Shown: positions 6,141 to 15,835, counted from the first letter of the stretch. The stretch is DNA of 64,000 nt from Pseudomonas sp. PDM16 (GCF_014851865.1 NZ_JACVAM010000001.1:1178001-1242000); one strand, 5' to 3'. The notes: generated from the letters alone by a model not told the origin. Numbers and translations: made by a program.

Positions 6141-9044
6141 ATGAGTTTGCCGCCACTGGCCGCCCTGCCGACAACCCTGCAACCCCTTGCCGAGCGCGCC
6201 GCTGCGCTGTTGCCCCCTGCCTGGCCGGCTGAGCGGGCGCAGGCGCTGCAACGACTCTGCGGGCTCAGTGATTTCGTTCACGAACAGGCCGTGCGCAACC
6301 CTGAGCTGCTGCCGGCGCTGGGGGCGAGTGGCGAGCTAGAGCGGCGCTTCGCCGCAGGCGAGTTGCGTGACCAACTGCAGTGTGTGTTGGCGGATTGCGC
6401 CGATGAAGAGGAGCTTGGACGTCGGTTGCGCCGTTTTCGCAATCGCCAGCAGGTGCGCATCATCTGGCGCGACCTGACCCGCCAGGCCGACCTGGCCGAG
6501 ACCTGCCATGACCTCTCCGACCTGGCCGATGCCTGCGTCGATGGCGCCTACCAGTGGCTTTACCCGCGCCACTGCGAACAGTTCGGTACGCCGATCGGTC
6601 ATCGCTCGGGCGAGCCGCAGCACCTGGTCATCCTCGGCATGGGCAAGCTGGGCGCCCATGAACTCAACCTGTCCTCGGATATCGATCTGATCTTCGGCTA
6701 TCCGGAGGGCGGTGAGACCGAAGGGGTGAAGCGCTCGATGGACAACCAGGAGTTCTTCATCCGCCTGGGGCAGCGCCTGATCAAAGCGCTGGACGCCATC
6801 ACCGTCGAGGGCTTCGTGTTCCGGGTCGACATGCGCCTGCGGCCCTATGGCTCGGCCGGTGCGCTGGTGCTCAGCTTCAACGCGCTGGAGCAGTACTACC
6901 AGGACCAGGGGCGCGACTGGGAGCGCTACGCCATGATCAAGGCGCGCGTGGTCGGTGGCGACCAGACCGCCGGCAAGCAGCTGCTGGAAATGCTGCGACC
7001 CTTCGTCTACCGCCGTTACCTGGATTTCTCCGCCATCGAAGCGCTGCGCGCTATGAAGCAGCTGATCCAGCAGGAGGTGCGACGCAAGGGCATGAGCGAC
7101 AACGTCAAGCTCGGCTCCGGCGGCATCCGTGAGGTGGAGTTCATCGCCCAGGCCTTCCAGCTGATCCATGGCGGTCGCGACCTCAGCTTGCAGCAACGGC
7201 CACTGCTCAAGGTGCTCGACATCCTGGAGGGGCAAGGCTATCTGCCGCCGCCGATCATCGCCGAGATGAAGGAGGGCTACGAATTCCTGCGTTACACCGA
7301 GCACGCCCTGCAGGCCATCGCCGACCGCCAGACGCAGATGCTGCCGGACAACGACACCGACCGCGCGCGGGTGGCCTGCATCATGGGCTTCGCCGACTGG
7401 GCCGCGTTCCATGAGCGGCTGATGTACTGGCGCGGGCGTATCGAGTGGCACTTCCGCCAGGTCATCGCCGACCCGGACGAGGAAGAGGGCGTGGAAGCCG
7501 AAACCTGTATCGGTGGCGAATGGCTGCCGTTGTGGGAGGAAGCGCTGGATGAAGAAATGGCCGGTCGCCAGTTGGCCGAAGCTGGCTTCAAGGAGCCGGC
7601 TGCCGCGCTCAAGCGGCTGATCGATCTGCGTGGTGGCACTCAAGTGCGCACCATGCAGCGTCTCGGTCGCGAGCGCCTGGACGCCTTTGTCCCGCGTCTG
7701 TTGGCCCAGGCGGTGGAACATGAAGATCCGGACCTGGTGCTGGAACGCGTATTGCCGCTGGTGGAGGCGGTGGCGCGGCGTTCGGCCTATCTCGTGCTGC
7801 TCACCGAAAATCCCGGTGCGCTGCAGCGGCTGATGACCCTGTGCGCGGCCAGTCCATGGATCGCCGAGCAGATCACCCGTTTCCCGCTGTTGCTCGATGA
7901 GCTGCTCAACGAGGGGCGGTTGTTCAAGCCGCCCCTGGCACCGGAGCTGGTCGCGGAGCTGCGCGAGCGGTTGACGCGCATCCCCGAGGACGACCTGGAG
8001 CAGCAGATGGAGGCGCTGCGCCACTTCAAATTGGCCCACGGCCTGCGCGTGGCTGCCTCGGAGATCGCCGGCACCCTGCCGCTGATGAAGGTATCGGACT
8101 ACCTGACCTGGCTGGCCGAGGCGATCCTCGACCAGGTCCTGGCCCTGGCCTGGCGCCAGACCGTGGCCAAGTACGGCAATCCGCGCCGCGCCGATGGCAG
8201 CCTGTGCGATCCGGACTTCATCATCGTCGGCTACGGCAAGGTCGGCGGCCTGGAGTTCGGTCACGGCTCGGACCTCGACCTGGTGTTCATCCACGACGGC
8301 GACTCGCAGGCCGAGACCGATGGCGCCAAGTCCATCGACGGTGCGCAGTTCTTCGCCCGTCTGGGGCAGCGCATCATCCACCTGCTGACCACCCAGACTA
8401 CCTCCGGCCAGCTGTATGACGTTGACATGCGTCTACGTCCTTCGGGGGCAGCGGGCCTGCTGGTCAGTTCCCTAGGCGCTTTCCAGCGCTATCAGGAGAG
8501 CGAGGCCTGGACCTGGGAGCATCAGGCCCTGGTGCGTGCTCGCGTGCTGGTTGGCTGCTCTCGGGTTGCTGCAGCCTTCGAGCAGGTGCGTGCAGACGTG
8601 CTCGGGCGCGAGCGCGACCTGCCCGGCCTGCAGGCCGAGGTCAGCGAAATGCGGGCCAAGATGCGTGACAACCTGGGTACTCCTGCGACAGCCGCCGGCA
8701 CCGCCGCGAATGCCTTCGACGCTGCGTCTTCCTTCGATCTGAAGCAGGACGCCGGTGGTATCGTCGATATCGAATTTATGGTGCAATACGCGGCCCTGGC
8801 GTGGTCGCGGCAGCATCCCGAGCTGTATCGCTACACCGACAACATCCGCATTCTCGACGGCCTGCGCGACGTGGGATTGATGCCCGCCGCCGACGTCGAA
8901 CTGCTGCAGGAGGCCTACAAGGCCTATCGCTCCGCCGCCCACCGGCAGGCGTTGCAGAAACAGCCGGGCAAGGTTGGCGGCGACCAGTTCGCCGCCGAAC
9001 GGCGCAGCGTGATGCGCCTGTGGCGCGAGCTGGGCTTGAGCTGA
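6141..9044 (+). CDS. glnE: Bifunctional glutamine synthetase adenylyltransferase/deadenylase
   Basis: GlnE adds AMP to glutamine synthetase and removes it, according to nitrogen status signalled by PII. The 967-residue protein has the two expected nucleotidyltransferase domains. The N-terminal deadenylylation site is SSDIDLIFGY at about residue 180 and the C-terminal adenylylation site is HGSDLDLVFIHD at about 708. Length and both motifs fit the full family. The ATG at 6141 has AAGGA 5 bases before it. It is divergent from aceE and followed 38 bp later by ilvE in the same direction. Confidence 0.96.
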   Translation: MSLPPLAALPTTLQPLAERAAALLPPAWPAERAQALQRLCGLSDFVHEQAVRNPELLPALGASGELERRFAAGELRDQLQCVLADCADEEELGRRLRRFRNRQQVRIIWRDLTRQADLAETCHDLSDLADACVDGAYQWLYPRHCEQFGTPIGHRSGEPQHLVILGMGKLGAHELNLSSDIDLIFGYPEGGETEGVKRSMDNQEFFIRLGQRLIKALDAITVEGFVFRVDMRLRPYGSAGALVLSFNALEQYYQDQGRDWERYAMIKARVVGGDQTAGKQLLEMLRPFVYRRYLDFSAIEALRAMKQLIQQEVRRKGMSDNVKLGSGGIREVEFIAQAFQLIHGGRDLSLQQRPLLKVLDILEGQGYLPPPIIAEMKEGYEFLRYTEHALQAIADRQTQMLPDNDTDRARVACIMGFADWAAFHERLMYWRGRIEWHFRQVIADPDEEEGVEAETCIGGEWLPLWEEALDEEMAGRQLAEAGFKEPAAALKRLIDLRGGTQVRTMQRLGRERLDAFVPRLLAQAVEHEDPDLVLERVLPLVEAVARRSAYLVLLTENPGALQRLMTLCAASPWIAEQITRFPLLLDELLNEGRLFKPPLAPELVAELRERLTRIPEDDLEQQMEALRHFKLAHGLRVAASEIAGTLPLMKVSDYLTWLAEAILDQVLALAWRQTVAKYGNPRRADGSLCDPDFIIVGYGKVGGLEFGHGSDLDLVFIHDGDSQAETDGAKSIDGAQFFARLGQRIIHLLTTQTTSGQLYDVDMRLRPSGAAGLLVSSLGAFQRYQESEAWTWEHQALVRARVLVGCSRVAAAFEQVRADVLGRERDLPGLQAEVSEMRAKMRDNLGTPATAAGTAANAFDAASSFDLKQDAGGIVDIEFMVQYAALAWSRQHPELYRYTDNIRILDGLRDVGLMPAADVELLQEAYKAYRSAAHRQALQKQPGKVGGDQFAAERRSVMRLWRELGLS

Positions 9045-9082
9045 CCTTTCCCTGAACCGATGAAGACTGAGGAGTGGCAAAG

Positions 9083-10006
9083 ATGTCGATGTCCGACCGT
9101 GATGGCGTGATCTGGTATGACGGCGAGCTGGTGCAGTGGCGCGACGCTACCACCCACGTACTGACCCACACCCTGCACTACGGCATGGGCGTGTTCGAGG
9201 GTGTGCGTGCCTACAACACGCCGGACGGCACCGCGATCTTCCGCCTGCAGGCGCACACCGATCGCCTGTTCGACTCGGCCCACATCTTCAACATGCAGAT
9301 CCCCTTCTCCAAGGAAGAGATCAACGAAGCCCAGCGCGCCGCGGTGCGTGAGAACGGCCTGGAAAGCGCCTACCTGCGCCCGATGGTGTTCTTCGGCAGC
9401 GAAGGCATGGGCCTGCGCGCCACCGGCCTGAAAGTGCACGTGATCGTCGCCGCCTGGAACTGGGGCGCCTACATGGGCGAAGAAGCCCTGAAGACCGGCA
9501 TCAAGGTGCGTACCAGCTCCTTCACCCGTCACCACGTCAACATCTCCATGACCCGCGCCAAGGCCAACGGCAACTACATCAACTCGATGCTGGCCCTGCA
9601 GGAAGCCATCTCCGGCGGCGCCGACGAGGCCCTGCTGCTGGACCCGGAAGGCTACGTGGCCGAAGGTTCGGGCGAGAACATCTTCCTGGTCAAGGACGGC
9701 GTGGTGTACACCCCGGAAGTGACTTCCTGCCTCAACGGCATCACCCGCAGCACCATTTTGACCCTGGCTGAAGAGCACGGCATCAAGGTGGTGGAGAAGC
9801 GCATCACCCGCGACGAGGTGTACATCTGCGACGAGGCCTTCTTCACCGGCACCGCCGCCGAAGTCACGCCGATCCGCGAAGTGGACGGTCGCCAGATCGG
9901 TATCGGCCGTCGTGGCCCGGTGACCGAGAAGCTGCAGAAGGCCTACTTCGACCTGGTCACCGGCAAGACCAGTGCCCACGGCGAGTGGCGCACCCTGGTC
10001 AAATAA
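9083..10006 (+). CDS. ilvE: Branched-chain amino acid aminotransferase
   Basis: A PLP-dependent class IV (fold IV) aminotransferase for the last step of Leu, Ile and Val synthesis. In the 307-residue protein the HYGMGVFEGVRAY motif (about 32-44) and the PLP lysine in TRAKANGNY (K160) are present, with the EGSGENIF segment further on. An in-frame GTG at 9074 exists, but it sits inside the GAGGAG ribosome-binding site, so ATG 9083 (8-base spacer) is chosen. It lies downstream of glnE and may be co-transcribed with it. Confidence 0.96.
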   Translation: MSMSDRDGVIWYDGELVQWRDATTHVLTHTLHYGMGVFEGVRAYNTPDGTAIFRLQAHTDRLFDSAHIFNMQIPFSKEEINEAQRAAVRENGLESAYLRPMVFFGSEGMGLRATGLKVHVIVAAWNWGAYMGEEALKTGIKVRTSSFTRHHVNISMTRAKANGNYINSMLALQEAISGGADEALLLDPEGYVAEGSGENIFLVKDGVVYTPEVTSCLNGITRSTILTLAEEHGIKVVEKRITRDEVYICDEAFFTGTAAEVTPIREVDGRQIGIGRRGPVTEKLQKAYFDLVTGKTSAHGEWRTLVK

Positions 10007-10119
10007 GACCAGACTTGAAGAATCGTGACCGGGAGCCCATCTGCTGGTCATGATTGCCCCATTTTGAGTGGTCGTGGTTCGCTCGGGGCATACGAAAAAG
10101 AGATAACAGGGCAGTGACT

Positions 10120-10139
10120 GGGGAGGCGTGAGCCTCCCC
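10120..10139 (+). terminator. Hairpin between ilvE and waaF
   Basis: GGGGAGGC (10120-10127) pairs perfectly with GCCTCCCC (10132-10139) around a GTGA loop, followed by GCTCATTT. It ends about 20 bp before the waaF start. It could end ilvE transcripts or act in the waaF leader; the T-run is weak. Confidence 0.5.
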
Positions 10140-10158
10140 GCTCATTTCCGGAGTCGTG

Positions 10159-11196
10159 ATGAGAATACTGATCGTGGGCCCGAGCTGGGTCGGTGACATG
10201 GTGATGGCGCAGACCCTGTTCGTCTGCCTCAAACAACGCCACCCCGGCTGCGAGATCGATGTACTGGCGCCCGAGTGGAGCCGGCCGATCCTCGAGCGCA
10301 TGCCCGAGGTGCGCGCAGCGCTGAGCTTCCCACTCGGCCATGGCGTGCTGGATGTCGCCACCCGTCGGCGCATCGGCAAGTCCCTGGCCGGCCAGTACGA
10401 CCAGGCGATCCTGCTGCCCAACTCGCTCAAATCCGCCCTGGTGCCGTTCTTCGCCGGCATCCCCAAGCGCACCGGCTGGAAGGGGGAGATGCGTTACGGC
10501 CTGCTTAACGACATCCGCAAGCTGGATAAAGAGCACCTGCCGCTGATGATCGAGCGCTTCATGGCGCTGGCTTATGAGGATGGTGCCGAGCTGCCCAAGC
10601 CTTATCCGCAGCCTCGCCTGGTGATCGATGAAGCCAGCCGCACCGCTGCCCTGGCCAAGTTTGGGCTAGGCCTGGATCGGCCAGTGCTGGCCCTGTGCCC
10701 CGGTGCCGAGTTCGGTGAGGCCAAGCGCTGGCCGGTGGAGCACTACTCCAAGGTCGCCGAGATCAAGATTCGCGCTGGCTGGCAGGTGTGGCTGTTCGGT
10801 TCGAAGAGCGATCACCCCGGCTGCGAGGGCATCCGCGCGCGACTGATTCCGGGGCTGCGCGAGGAAAGTGTCAACCTGGCCGGTGAGACCAGCCTGGCCG
10901 AGGCCATCGACCTGATGTCTGCCGCCGGCGCCGTGGTCTCCAACGACTCCGGCCTGATGCACGTGGCCGCCGCGTTGAATCGCCCGCTGGTGGCGGTGTA
11001 CGGCTCCACCTCGCCGCAGTTCACTCCGCCGCTGGCGGACCAGGTTGAAATAGTCCGCCTGGGTCTGGACTGCAGTCCCTGCTTCGACCGCACCTGCCGC
11101 TTCGGTCACTACAACTGCCTGCGCCAGCTCAAGCCGCGCCCGGTGATCGAGGCGCTGGACCGCCTTGCCGCCGACCCCGTCGAGGTCGCCGGATGA
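10159..11196 (+). CDS. waaF: ADP-heptose:LPS heptosyltransferase II
   Basis: A GT9 glycosyltransferase that adds the second L-glycero-D-manno-heptose to the LPS inner core at the cytoplasmic face. The 345-residue protein starts MRILIVGPSWVGDMVMAQ, the family hallmark, and has the donor-site NDSGLMHVAAAL in the C-terminal half. The ATG at 10159 is preferred over GTG 10156, with GGAG 5 bases upstream. It heads the core operon and its TGA overlaps the waaC ATG by 4 bp. Confidence 0.96.
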   Translation: MRILIVGPSWVGDMVMAQTLFVCLKQRHPGCEIDVLAPEWSRPILERMPEVRAALSFPLGHGVLDVATRRRIGKSLAGQYDQAILLPNSLKSALVPFFAGIPKRTGWKGEMRYGLLNDIRKLDKEHLPLMIERFMALAYEDGAELPKPYPQPRLVIDEASRTAALAKFGLGLDRPVLALCPGAEFGEAKRWPVEHYSKVAEIKIRAGWQVWLFGSKSDHPGCEGIRARLIPGLREESVNLAGETSLAEAIDLMSAAGAVVSNDSGLMHVAAALNRPLVAVYGSTSPQFTPPLADQVEIVRLGLDCSPCFDRTCRFGHYNCLRQLKPRPVIEALDRLAADPVEVAG

Positions 11197-12197
11197 GGGT
11201 TCTGCTGATCAAGACCTCGTCTCTCGGTGACGTGATTCACACCCTGCCGGCGCTGACCGACGCGGCGCGCGCCATCCCCGGCATCCAGTTCGACTGGGTG
11301 GTGGAGGAGGGTTTCGCCGAGATTCCGGCCTGGCATCCGGCCGTGGCTCAGGTGATCCCGGTGGCGATCCGCCGCTGGCGCAAGCATCCGCTGCAGACCT
11401 GGAAGACCGGCGAGTGGAAGCGCTTCAAGCAGCGTCTGGGCGAGGTCGACTACGACCTGGTGCTCGACGCCCAGGGTCTGTTCAAGAGTGCGGTGCTGAC
11501 CCGTTACTCCAAGTCGCCGGTGGCCGGCCTGGACCGCGACTCGGCGCGTGAGCCGATTGCCTGCCGTTTCTATGATCGCCTGTACGCGGTGCCCAAGGAG
11601 CAGCACGCCCTGGAGCGTACGCGCCAGCTGTTTGCTCAGGCCCTCGGTTATGAGGTGCCGCAGCAGATCGGCGACTACGGCCTGGACCGTGCAGTCATGG
11701 CTGATGCCGCTGCGCAGCCCTATCTGCTGTTCCTGCATGGCACCACCTGGGCCAGCAAACACTGGCCGGAGGCAGACTGGCGCGCCCTGGCCGAACGCAT
11801 GGCCGGACAGGGCTGGGCCATCCGCCTGCCTTGGGGTAACGAGGCGGAGCGCGAGCGCGCCGTGCGCATCGTCGCCGGCATCGAGGGGGCTGCGGTGCTG
11901 CCCAAGCTGAATCTGGCCGGCGTGGCCAAGGTAATCGCCGGGGCCACTGCCTGCGTCGCCGTGGATACCGGCCTCGGCCACCTGGCCGCCGCACTCGATG
12001 TGCCGACCATCTCCCTCTACGGCCCGACCCTGCCCGGCAAGGTCGGTGCCTACGGTCGCGGCCAGGTGCATTTGTGCGCCAGCGGTCCGGGCGCCGGTCT
12101 GGGCGACCGTCACAAGCCGTGCTTTGACGGCCTCGATGCGCAACGCGTGGGCGATGAGCTGAACGCCTTGCTGCTGGCCCAGCAGGAGGCGGTGTGA
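11193..12197 (+). CDS. waaC: ADP-heptose:LPS heptosyltransferase I
   Basis: A GT9 enzyme that transfers the first heptose to Kdo2-lipid A. The 334-residue protein begins MRVLLIKTSSLGDVIHTLPA, the acceptor-side motif of WaaC, and carries the sugar-nucleotide motif VDTGLGHLAAALDVP near residue 260. The start overlaps waaF by 4 bp and the stop overlaps the waaG start by one base (TGATG), showing tight translational coupling in the core operon. Confidence 0.96.
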   Translation: MRVLLIKTSSLGDVIHTLPALTDAARAIPGIQFDWVVEEGFAEIPAWHPAVAQVIPVAIRRWRKHPLQTWKTGEWKRFKQRLGEVDYDLVLDAQGLFKSAVLTRYSKSPVAGLDRDSAREPIACRFYDRLYAVPKEQHALERTRQLFAQALGYEVPQQIGDYGLDRAVMADAAAQPYLLFLHGTTWASKHWPEADWRALAERMAGQGWAIRLPWGNEAERERAVRIVAGIEGAAVLPKLNLAGVAKVIAGATACVAVDTGLGHLAAALDVPTISLYGPTLPGKVGAYGRGQVHLCASGPGAGLGDRHKPCFDGLDAQRVGDELNALLLAQQEAV

Positions 12198-13318
12198 TGC
12201 AGCTGGCCTTCGTCCTCTACAAGTACTTCCCGTTCGGCGGCCTGCAGCGCGATTTCATGCGCATCGCCCTGGAATGCCAGGCGCGCGGCCACGCCATTCG
12301 CGTCTACACGCCGATCTGGGAGGGCGAAGTGCCCGCCGGTTTCGACGTGCGGGTGGCGCCGATCAAGGCGTTCTTCAATCACCATCGCAACGAGCGCTTC
12401 AGCGCCTGGTTGGCGGCGGATCTGGCGCGCGATCCGGTGGATCGCGTGATCGGCTTCAACAAGATGCCGGGCCTCGACGTCTACTACGCCGCCGATGGCT
12501 GCTACGAAGACAAGGCGCAGACCCTGCGCGCGCCGATCTACAAGCGCTGGGGTCGCTACAAGCACTTCGCCGAGTACGAGCGAGCGGTGTTCTCCCCGGA
12601 GTCGAAGACCGAGATCCTGATGATCTCCGAGGTGCAGCAGCCGCTGTTCATCAAGCATTACCAGACCCCGGATGCGCGTTTCCATCTGTTGCCGCCGGGC
12701 ATCGCTGCTGACCGTCGCGCCCCGGCCAATGCCGCCGAGATTCGTGCCGAGTTCCGCCGCGAGTTCAAGCTGGCCGACGATGACCTGCTGCTGGTGCAGA
12801 TCGGCTCCGGCTTCAAGACCAAGGGCCTGGATCGCAGCCTCAAGGCGCTGGCCGCACTGCCGAGCGAGCTGAAGAAACGCACCCGCCTGATCGCCATCGG
12901 CCAGGACGATCCCAAGCCCTTCCTGCTGCAGGTCAAGGCGCTGGGGCTGAGCGACCAGGTGCAGATTCTCAAGGGCCGCAGCGACATTCCGCGCTTCCTG
13001 CTCGGCGCCGATCTGCTGATCCATCCGGCTTACAACGAGAACACCGGAACTGTGCTGCTGGAGGCGGTGGTTTCCGGCCTGCCGGTGGTGGTCAGCGAGG
13101 TCTGCGGCTATGCCCATTACATTGCTGAGGCCGGCGCCGGTCGTGTGGTGCCTGCTCCTTTCGAGCAGGAGACGCTGAATCGCATGCTGGCCGAGATGCT
13201 GGCTGACGACGCGGCGCGAGCGAGGTGGGGTGCCAATGGCCTGGCCTTCGCCGCCAGTGCCGACCTGTATTCCATGCCGCAGCGCGCGGCCGACGTGATC
13301 CTGACGGGGGGCGTATGA
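12197..13318 (+). CDS. waaG: LPS core glycosyltransferase WaaG (GT4)
   Basis: A GT-B fold, GT4 family enzyme that adds the first hexose to heptose II of the core. The 373-residue protein shows the N-terminal KYFPFGGLQRDF motif, the nucleotide-binding GSGFKTKGLDRS and the donor-binding ENTGTVLLEAV segment. A GTG at 12194 is also in frame, but ATG 12197 gives the conserved MQLAFVLYKYFPF start. The stop overlaps waaP by 4 bp. In P. aeruginosa the orthologue uses an N-acetylgalactosamine-type donor; the sugar used here is inferred only. Confidence 0.94.
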   Translation: MQLAFVLYKYFPFGGLQRDFMRIALECQARGHAIRVYTPIWEGEVPAGFDVRVAPIKAFFNHHRNERFSAWLAADLARDPVDRVIGFNKMPGLDVYYAADGCYEDKAQTLRAPIYKRWGRYKHFAEYERAVFSPESKTEILMISEVQQPLFIKHYQTPDARFHLLPPGIAADRRAPANAAEIRAEFRREFKLADDDLLLVQIGSGFKTKGLDRSLKALAALPSELKKRTRLIAIGQDDPKPFLLQVKALGLSDQVQILKGRSDIPRFLLGADLLIHPAYNENTGTVLLEAVVSGLPVVVSEVCGYAHYIAEAGAGRVVPAPFEQETLNRMLAEMLADDAARARWGANGLAFAASADLYSMPQRAADVILTGGV

Positions 13319-14121
13319 AGCTGATCCTCGCCGAGCCGTTCAGGTCGCTATGGGCTGGGAAGGACGCCTTTGCTTCCGTCGAAGCCCTGCAGGGCCAGAT
13401 CTACCGCGAGCTGGAAGGGCGTCGCACCCTGCGCACCGAGGTCGACGGGCGCGGCTACTTCGTCAAGATTCATCGCGGCATCGGCTGGGGCGAGATCGTC
13501 AAGAATCTGCTCAGCGCCAAGCTGCCGGTGCTTGGCGCCGGCCAGGAGTGGACGGCGATTCGGCGCCTGACCGAGGCCGGTGTGCCGACCATGACCGCGG
13601 TGGCCTACGGCGAGCGCGGCAGCAATCCGGCGGCGCAGCATTCCTTCATCATCACCGAGGAGCTGGCGCCGACCATCGACCTGGAACAGCTGACCCTGAA
13701 CTGGACTCGGCAGCCGCCCGACCCACGGCTCAAGCGCACGTTGATCGCCGAGGTGGCGACGATGACCGGCAACATGCACCGCGCCGGGGTCAACCACCGC
13801 GACTGCTACATCTGCCACTTCCTGCTGCACACCGACAAGCCGGTGACGGCCGACGACTTCCGTCTGTCGGTGATCGATCTGCACCGGGCCCAGGTTCGCG
13901 GCGCCACGCCAACCCGCTGGCGCAACAAGGATCTGGCAGCGCTGTATTTCTCGGCACTGGACATAGGCCTGACAGGCCGCGACAAGCTGCGTTTCCTGCA
14001 CCGCTATTTCCAGAAGCCTCTGCGCGACATCCTGCGCGACGAGTCCGCTCTACTGGCGTGGCTGGAGCGCAAGGCGGACAAACTCTACGAACGCAAGCAG
14101 CGCTACGGGGATGCGCTTTGA
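13315..14121 (+). CDS. waaP: LPS core heptose I kinase WaaP
   Basis: A eukaryote-like kinase fold enzyme that phosphorylates inner-core heptose, essential for outer-membrane stability in P. aeruginosa. The 268-residue protein has ATP-binding K51 in GYFVKIHRG, catalytic HRD at 161-163 (D163) in NHRDCYICHFLL, and the metal-binding Asp in SVIDLHRAQ near 188. The frame extends upstream to 13225, but ATG 13315 overlaps the waaG stop as ATGA and gives the family N-terminus. It is the first of a run of kinase-fold genes. Confidence 0.95.
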   Translation: MKLILAEPFRSLWAGKDAFASVEALQGQIYRELEGRRTLRTEVDGRGYFVKIHRGIGWGEIVKNLLSAKLPVLGAGQEWTAIRRLTEAGVPTMTAVAYGERGSNPAAQHSFIITEELAPTIDLEQLTLNWTRQPPDPRLKRTLIAEVATMTGNMHRAGVNHRDCYICHFLLHTDKPVTADDFRLSVIDLHRAQVRGATPTRWRNKDLAALYFSALDIGLTGRDKLRFLHRYFQKPLRDILRDESALLAWLERKADKLYERKQRYGDAL

Positions 14122-14138
14122 CAGGGGACGTACCATTG

Positions 14139-15101
14139 ATGCACATGGATTGGCGAAGCAAACGTGTGACGATCGTGCCCTGCACGGCCTTGGGTGATGT
14201 GACCATCTACCTGCGACTCGCCTGGCTGTTCCATGTGGCCGGCGCACACGTGCGTTTCGTCGCGCGAGCCTTGCACCCGGCCCGTGAGTATTTCGATTGG
14301 CTGCAGGTAGAGCCTGGACATGATGTGGATCTTCTGGCGCTCGCCGCTCAGAGCGATTTGCTCATCAGCTACGTCAACTGGCTTGGCGACGACGCGGCAC
14401 ACGTGGCCCGCGTGCTGGAAGTGGGCAATATCGCCTTCGTCACGGCCAAGAAGCTGCCATCGGCGCTGGGCATCGATGGGCGTGAAGTCCGGGTGGGCGA
14501 GCAGCTCATTCCGGGTGCCAGTCGCGCGCTTTGTCTGCGCTCCAGAGACGGCAGAAGCATGGTGCAGTGGGTGGACGAATATGGGGCCAGTGTCTATGGG
14601 CTTCGTTCCGACGAGCCTGTCGCGCTGCACTGCCCGGTAATCTGTCCGGACGCTTCGCGCAGAGTCGTCATTTTCCCGACCACACCGCAGGAGAAAAAGA
14701 ACTACTCGCCTGCCGGCTTTCGTTGGCTAGCCCACCGTCTGCGGCGCCAGGGGTGGCTGGTCGAGTTCGTCGGTATGCCGCATGAGCGTGAGGTGCTCTC
14801 CGGACAGTACCCGGGCGTTCCTGTGCATGCCTTCGCTGACGTACGCGGTCTGATGGACTTCCTGGCCACCTGCTCGGTGGTCGTGAGCAACGATTCGGGC
14901 GGCGGTCATCTCGGCTCGTTGATGGGGCTGCGCAGCTTCACCATCACCCGCAAGAATGCTCGTTTCGTCTGGCGTCCTGGTTTCAACGAGCTCAACCATG
15001 TGCTGGCGCCGATGGCCAGTTTCAAATTGGCGGGGCGCTATGTCTGGCGGCCATTCATCCCGGTCTGGCGGATTCCGCGGCAACTGGGGAGGGCTCGCTG
15101 A
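14139..15101 (+). CDS. GT9-like glycosyltransferase, core-locus accessory gene
   Basis: A 320-residue protein inserted between waaP and the next kinase gene. The C-terminal half contains VVSNDSGGGHLGSLMG, which matches the donor-binding segment of heptosyltransferase-type GT9 enzymes, and an N-terminal ALGDVTIYLRLAWLFHVAGA segment resembles their LGD start. The acceptor and sugar are unknown. The open frame runs back to 13350, but that part is a shadow of waaP. AGGGGA at 14123-14128 supports ATG 14139 or TTG 14136. The stop overlaps the next start (TGATG). I do not recall this gene in the P. aeruginosa core locus. Confidence 0.8.
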   Translation: MHMDWRSKRVTIVPCTALGDVTIYLRLAWLFHVAGAHVRFVARALHPAREYFDWLQVEPGHDVDLLALAAQSDLLISYVNWLGDDAAHVARVLEVGNIAFVTAKKLPSALGIDGREVRVGEQLIPGASRALCLRSRDGRSMVQWVDEYGASVYGLRSDEPVALHCPVICPDASRRVVIFPTTPQEKKNYSPAGFRWLAHRLRRQGWLVEFVGMPHEREVLSGQYPGVPVHAFADVRGLMDFLATCSVVVSNDSGGGHLGSLMGLRSFTITRKNARFVWRPGFNELNHVLAPMASFKLAGRYVWRPFIPVWRIPRQLGRAR

Positions 15102-15835
15102 TGGCGGGCTGGACGCTTTTGCCGGAGTATTCCTCCCTGCAATCCGAGCTGGGCTCGTTGGAGTCGGTTTTCGCGCTGCAAGGTCGGCAGTTGACTTCGG
15201 ACCCTCTGTCCGAGGTGATCCTGATCGAACTTGATGGCGTGCGCTATTACGTCAAGCGCTACAGCGGCGCCGGCAAGGGGTTGCGTCGCTACGTCGGCCG
15301 GCCGCGGGTCAAGGCTGAGTGGCAGAATCTGAAACACTTCGCCAGGTGGGGTATTCCCACCGCGCCCATCGTCGCCTACGGGCTGGAGCGCAAGGGAGCC
15401 GCCTTCGTGCGTGGCGCATTGATCACCCGGGAGTTGGAGGGCACCAGTGATCTGGCCGAGATGGCCAGGCAAGGTGATGAGCGCTTGAGCGATGCGAACT
15501 GGGTGGATGGCATCAGCCGCCAGTTGGCCCGGGCGACACGTGCCTTGCATGATCATCACTTTGCCCACAACGACCTGAAGTGGCGCAACCTGCTGGTCAA
15601 CCAGGCGGGGGAGCTGTTTCTGATCGATTGCCCGACGGGTTCGTTCTGGTGGGGACCGCTGTTGCGTTATCGGATCGTCAAGGACCTGGCCTGTCTGGAC
15701 AAGGTCGCCAGCAAGGTACTGTCGCGCTCCCAGCGCCTGCGCTTCTTCCTGCAGTACCAGGGGGGCGAGCGCCTTGGCGCCGATGACAAGCGCCGGGTTC
15801 GGCAGATACTGAGGTTCTTCGAGGGTAGGGAATGA
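15101..15835 (+). CDS. wapP: LPS core kinase, InaA/WapP-like
   Basis: A 244-residue kinase-fold protein. It has a putative ATP-binding K52 (YYVKRYSG), an intact catalytic loop HNDLKWRN (H156, D158, N163) and a metal-binding Asp in LIDCPTG (D176). In P. aeruginosa the orthologous position (PA5008, WapP) is assigned to inner-core heptose phosphorylation; the substrate here is inferred from that. The start overlaps the upstream stop by one base and its own stop overlaps the next gene as ATGA, so expression is coupled. Confidence 0.85.
   Translation: MAGWTLLPEYSSLQSELGSLESVFALQGRQLTSDPLSEVILIELDGVRYYVKRYSGAGKGLRRYVGRPRVKAEWQNLKHFARWGIPTAPIVAYGLERKGAAFVRGALITRELEGTSDLAEMARQGDERLSDANWVDGISRQLARATRALHDHHFAHNDLKWRNLLVNQAGELFLIDCPTGSFWWGPLLRYRIVKDLACLDKVASKVLSRSQRLRFFLQYQGGERLGADDKRRVRQILRFFEGRE

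Noticed and set aside
6336..8381. Minus-strand open frame of 681 codons over glnE
   Set aside because: Antisense to glnE, which has both catalytic domains and a ribosome-binding site.
13350..14138. Upstream extension of the GT9-like frame
   Set aside because: This part overlaps waaP in another frame, is low-complexity, and waaP has clear kinase motifs; a start near 14139 is more likely.
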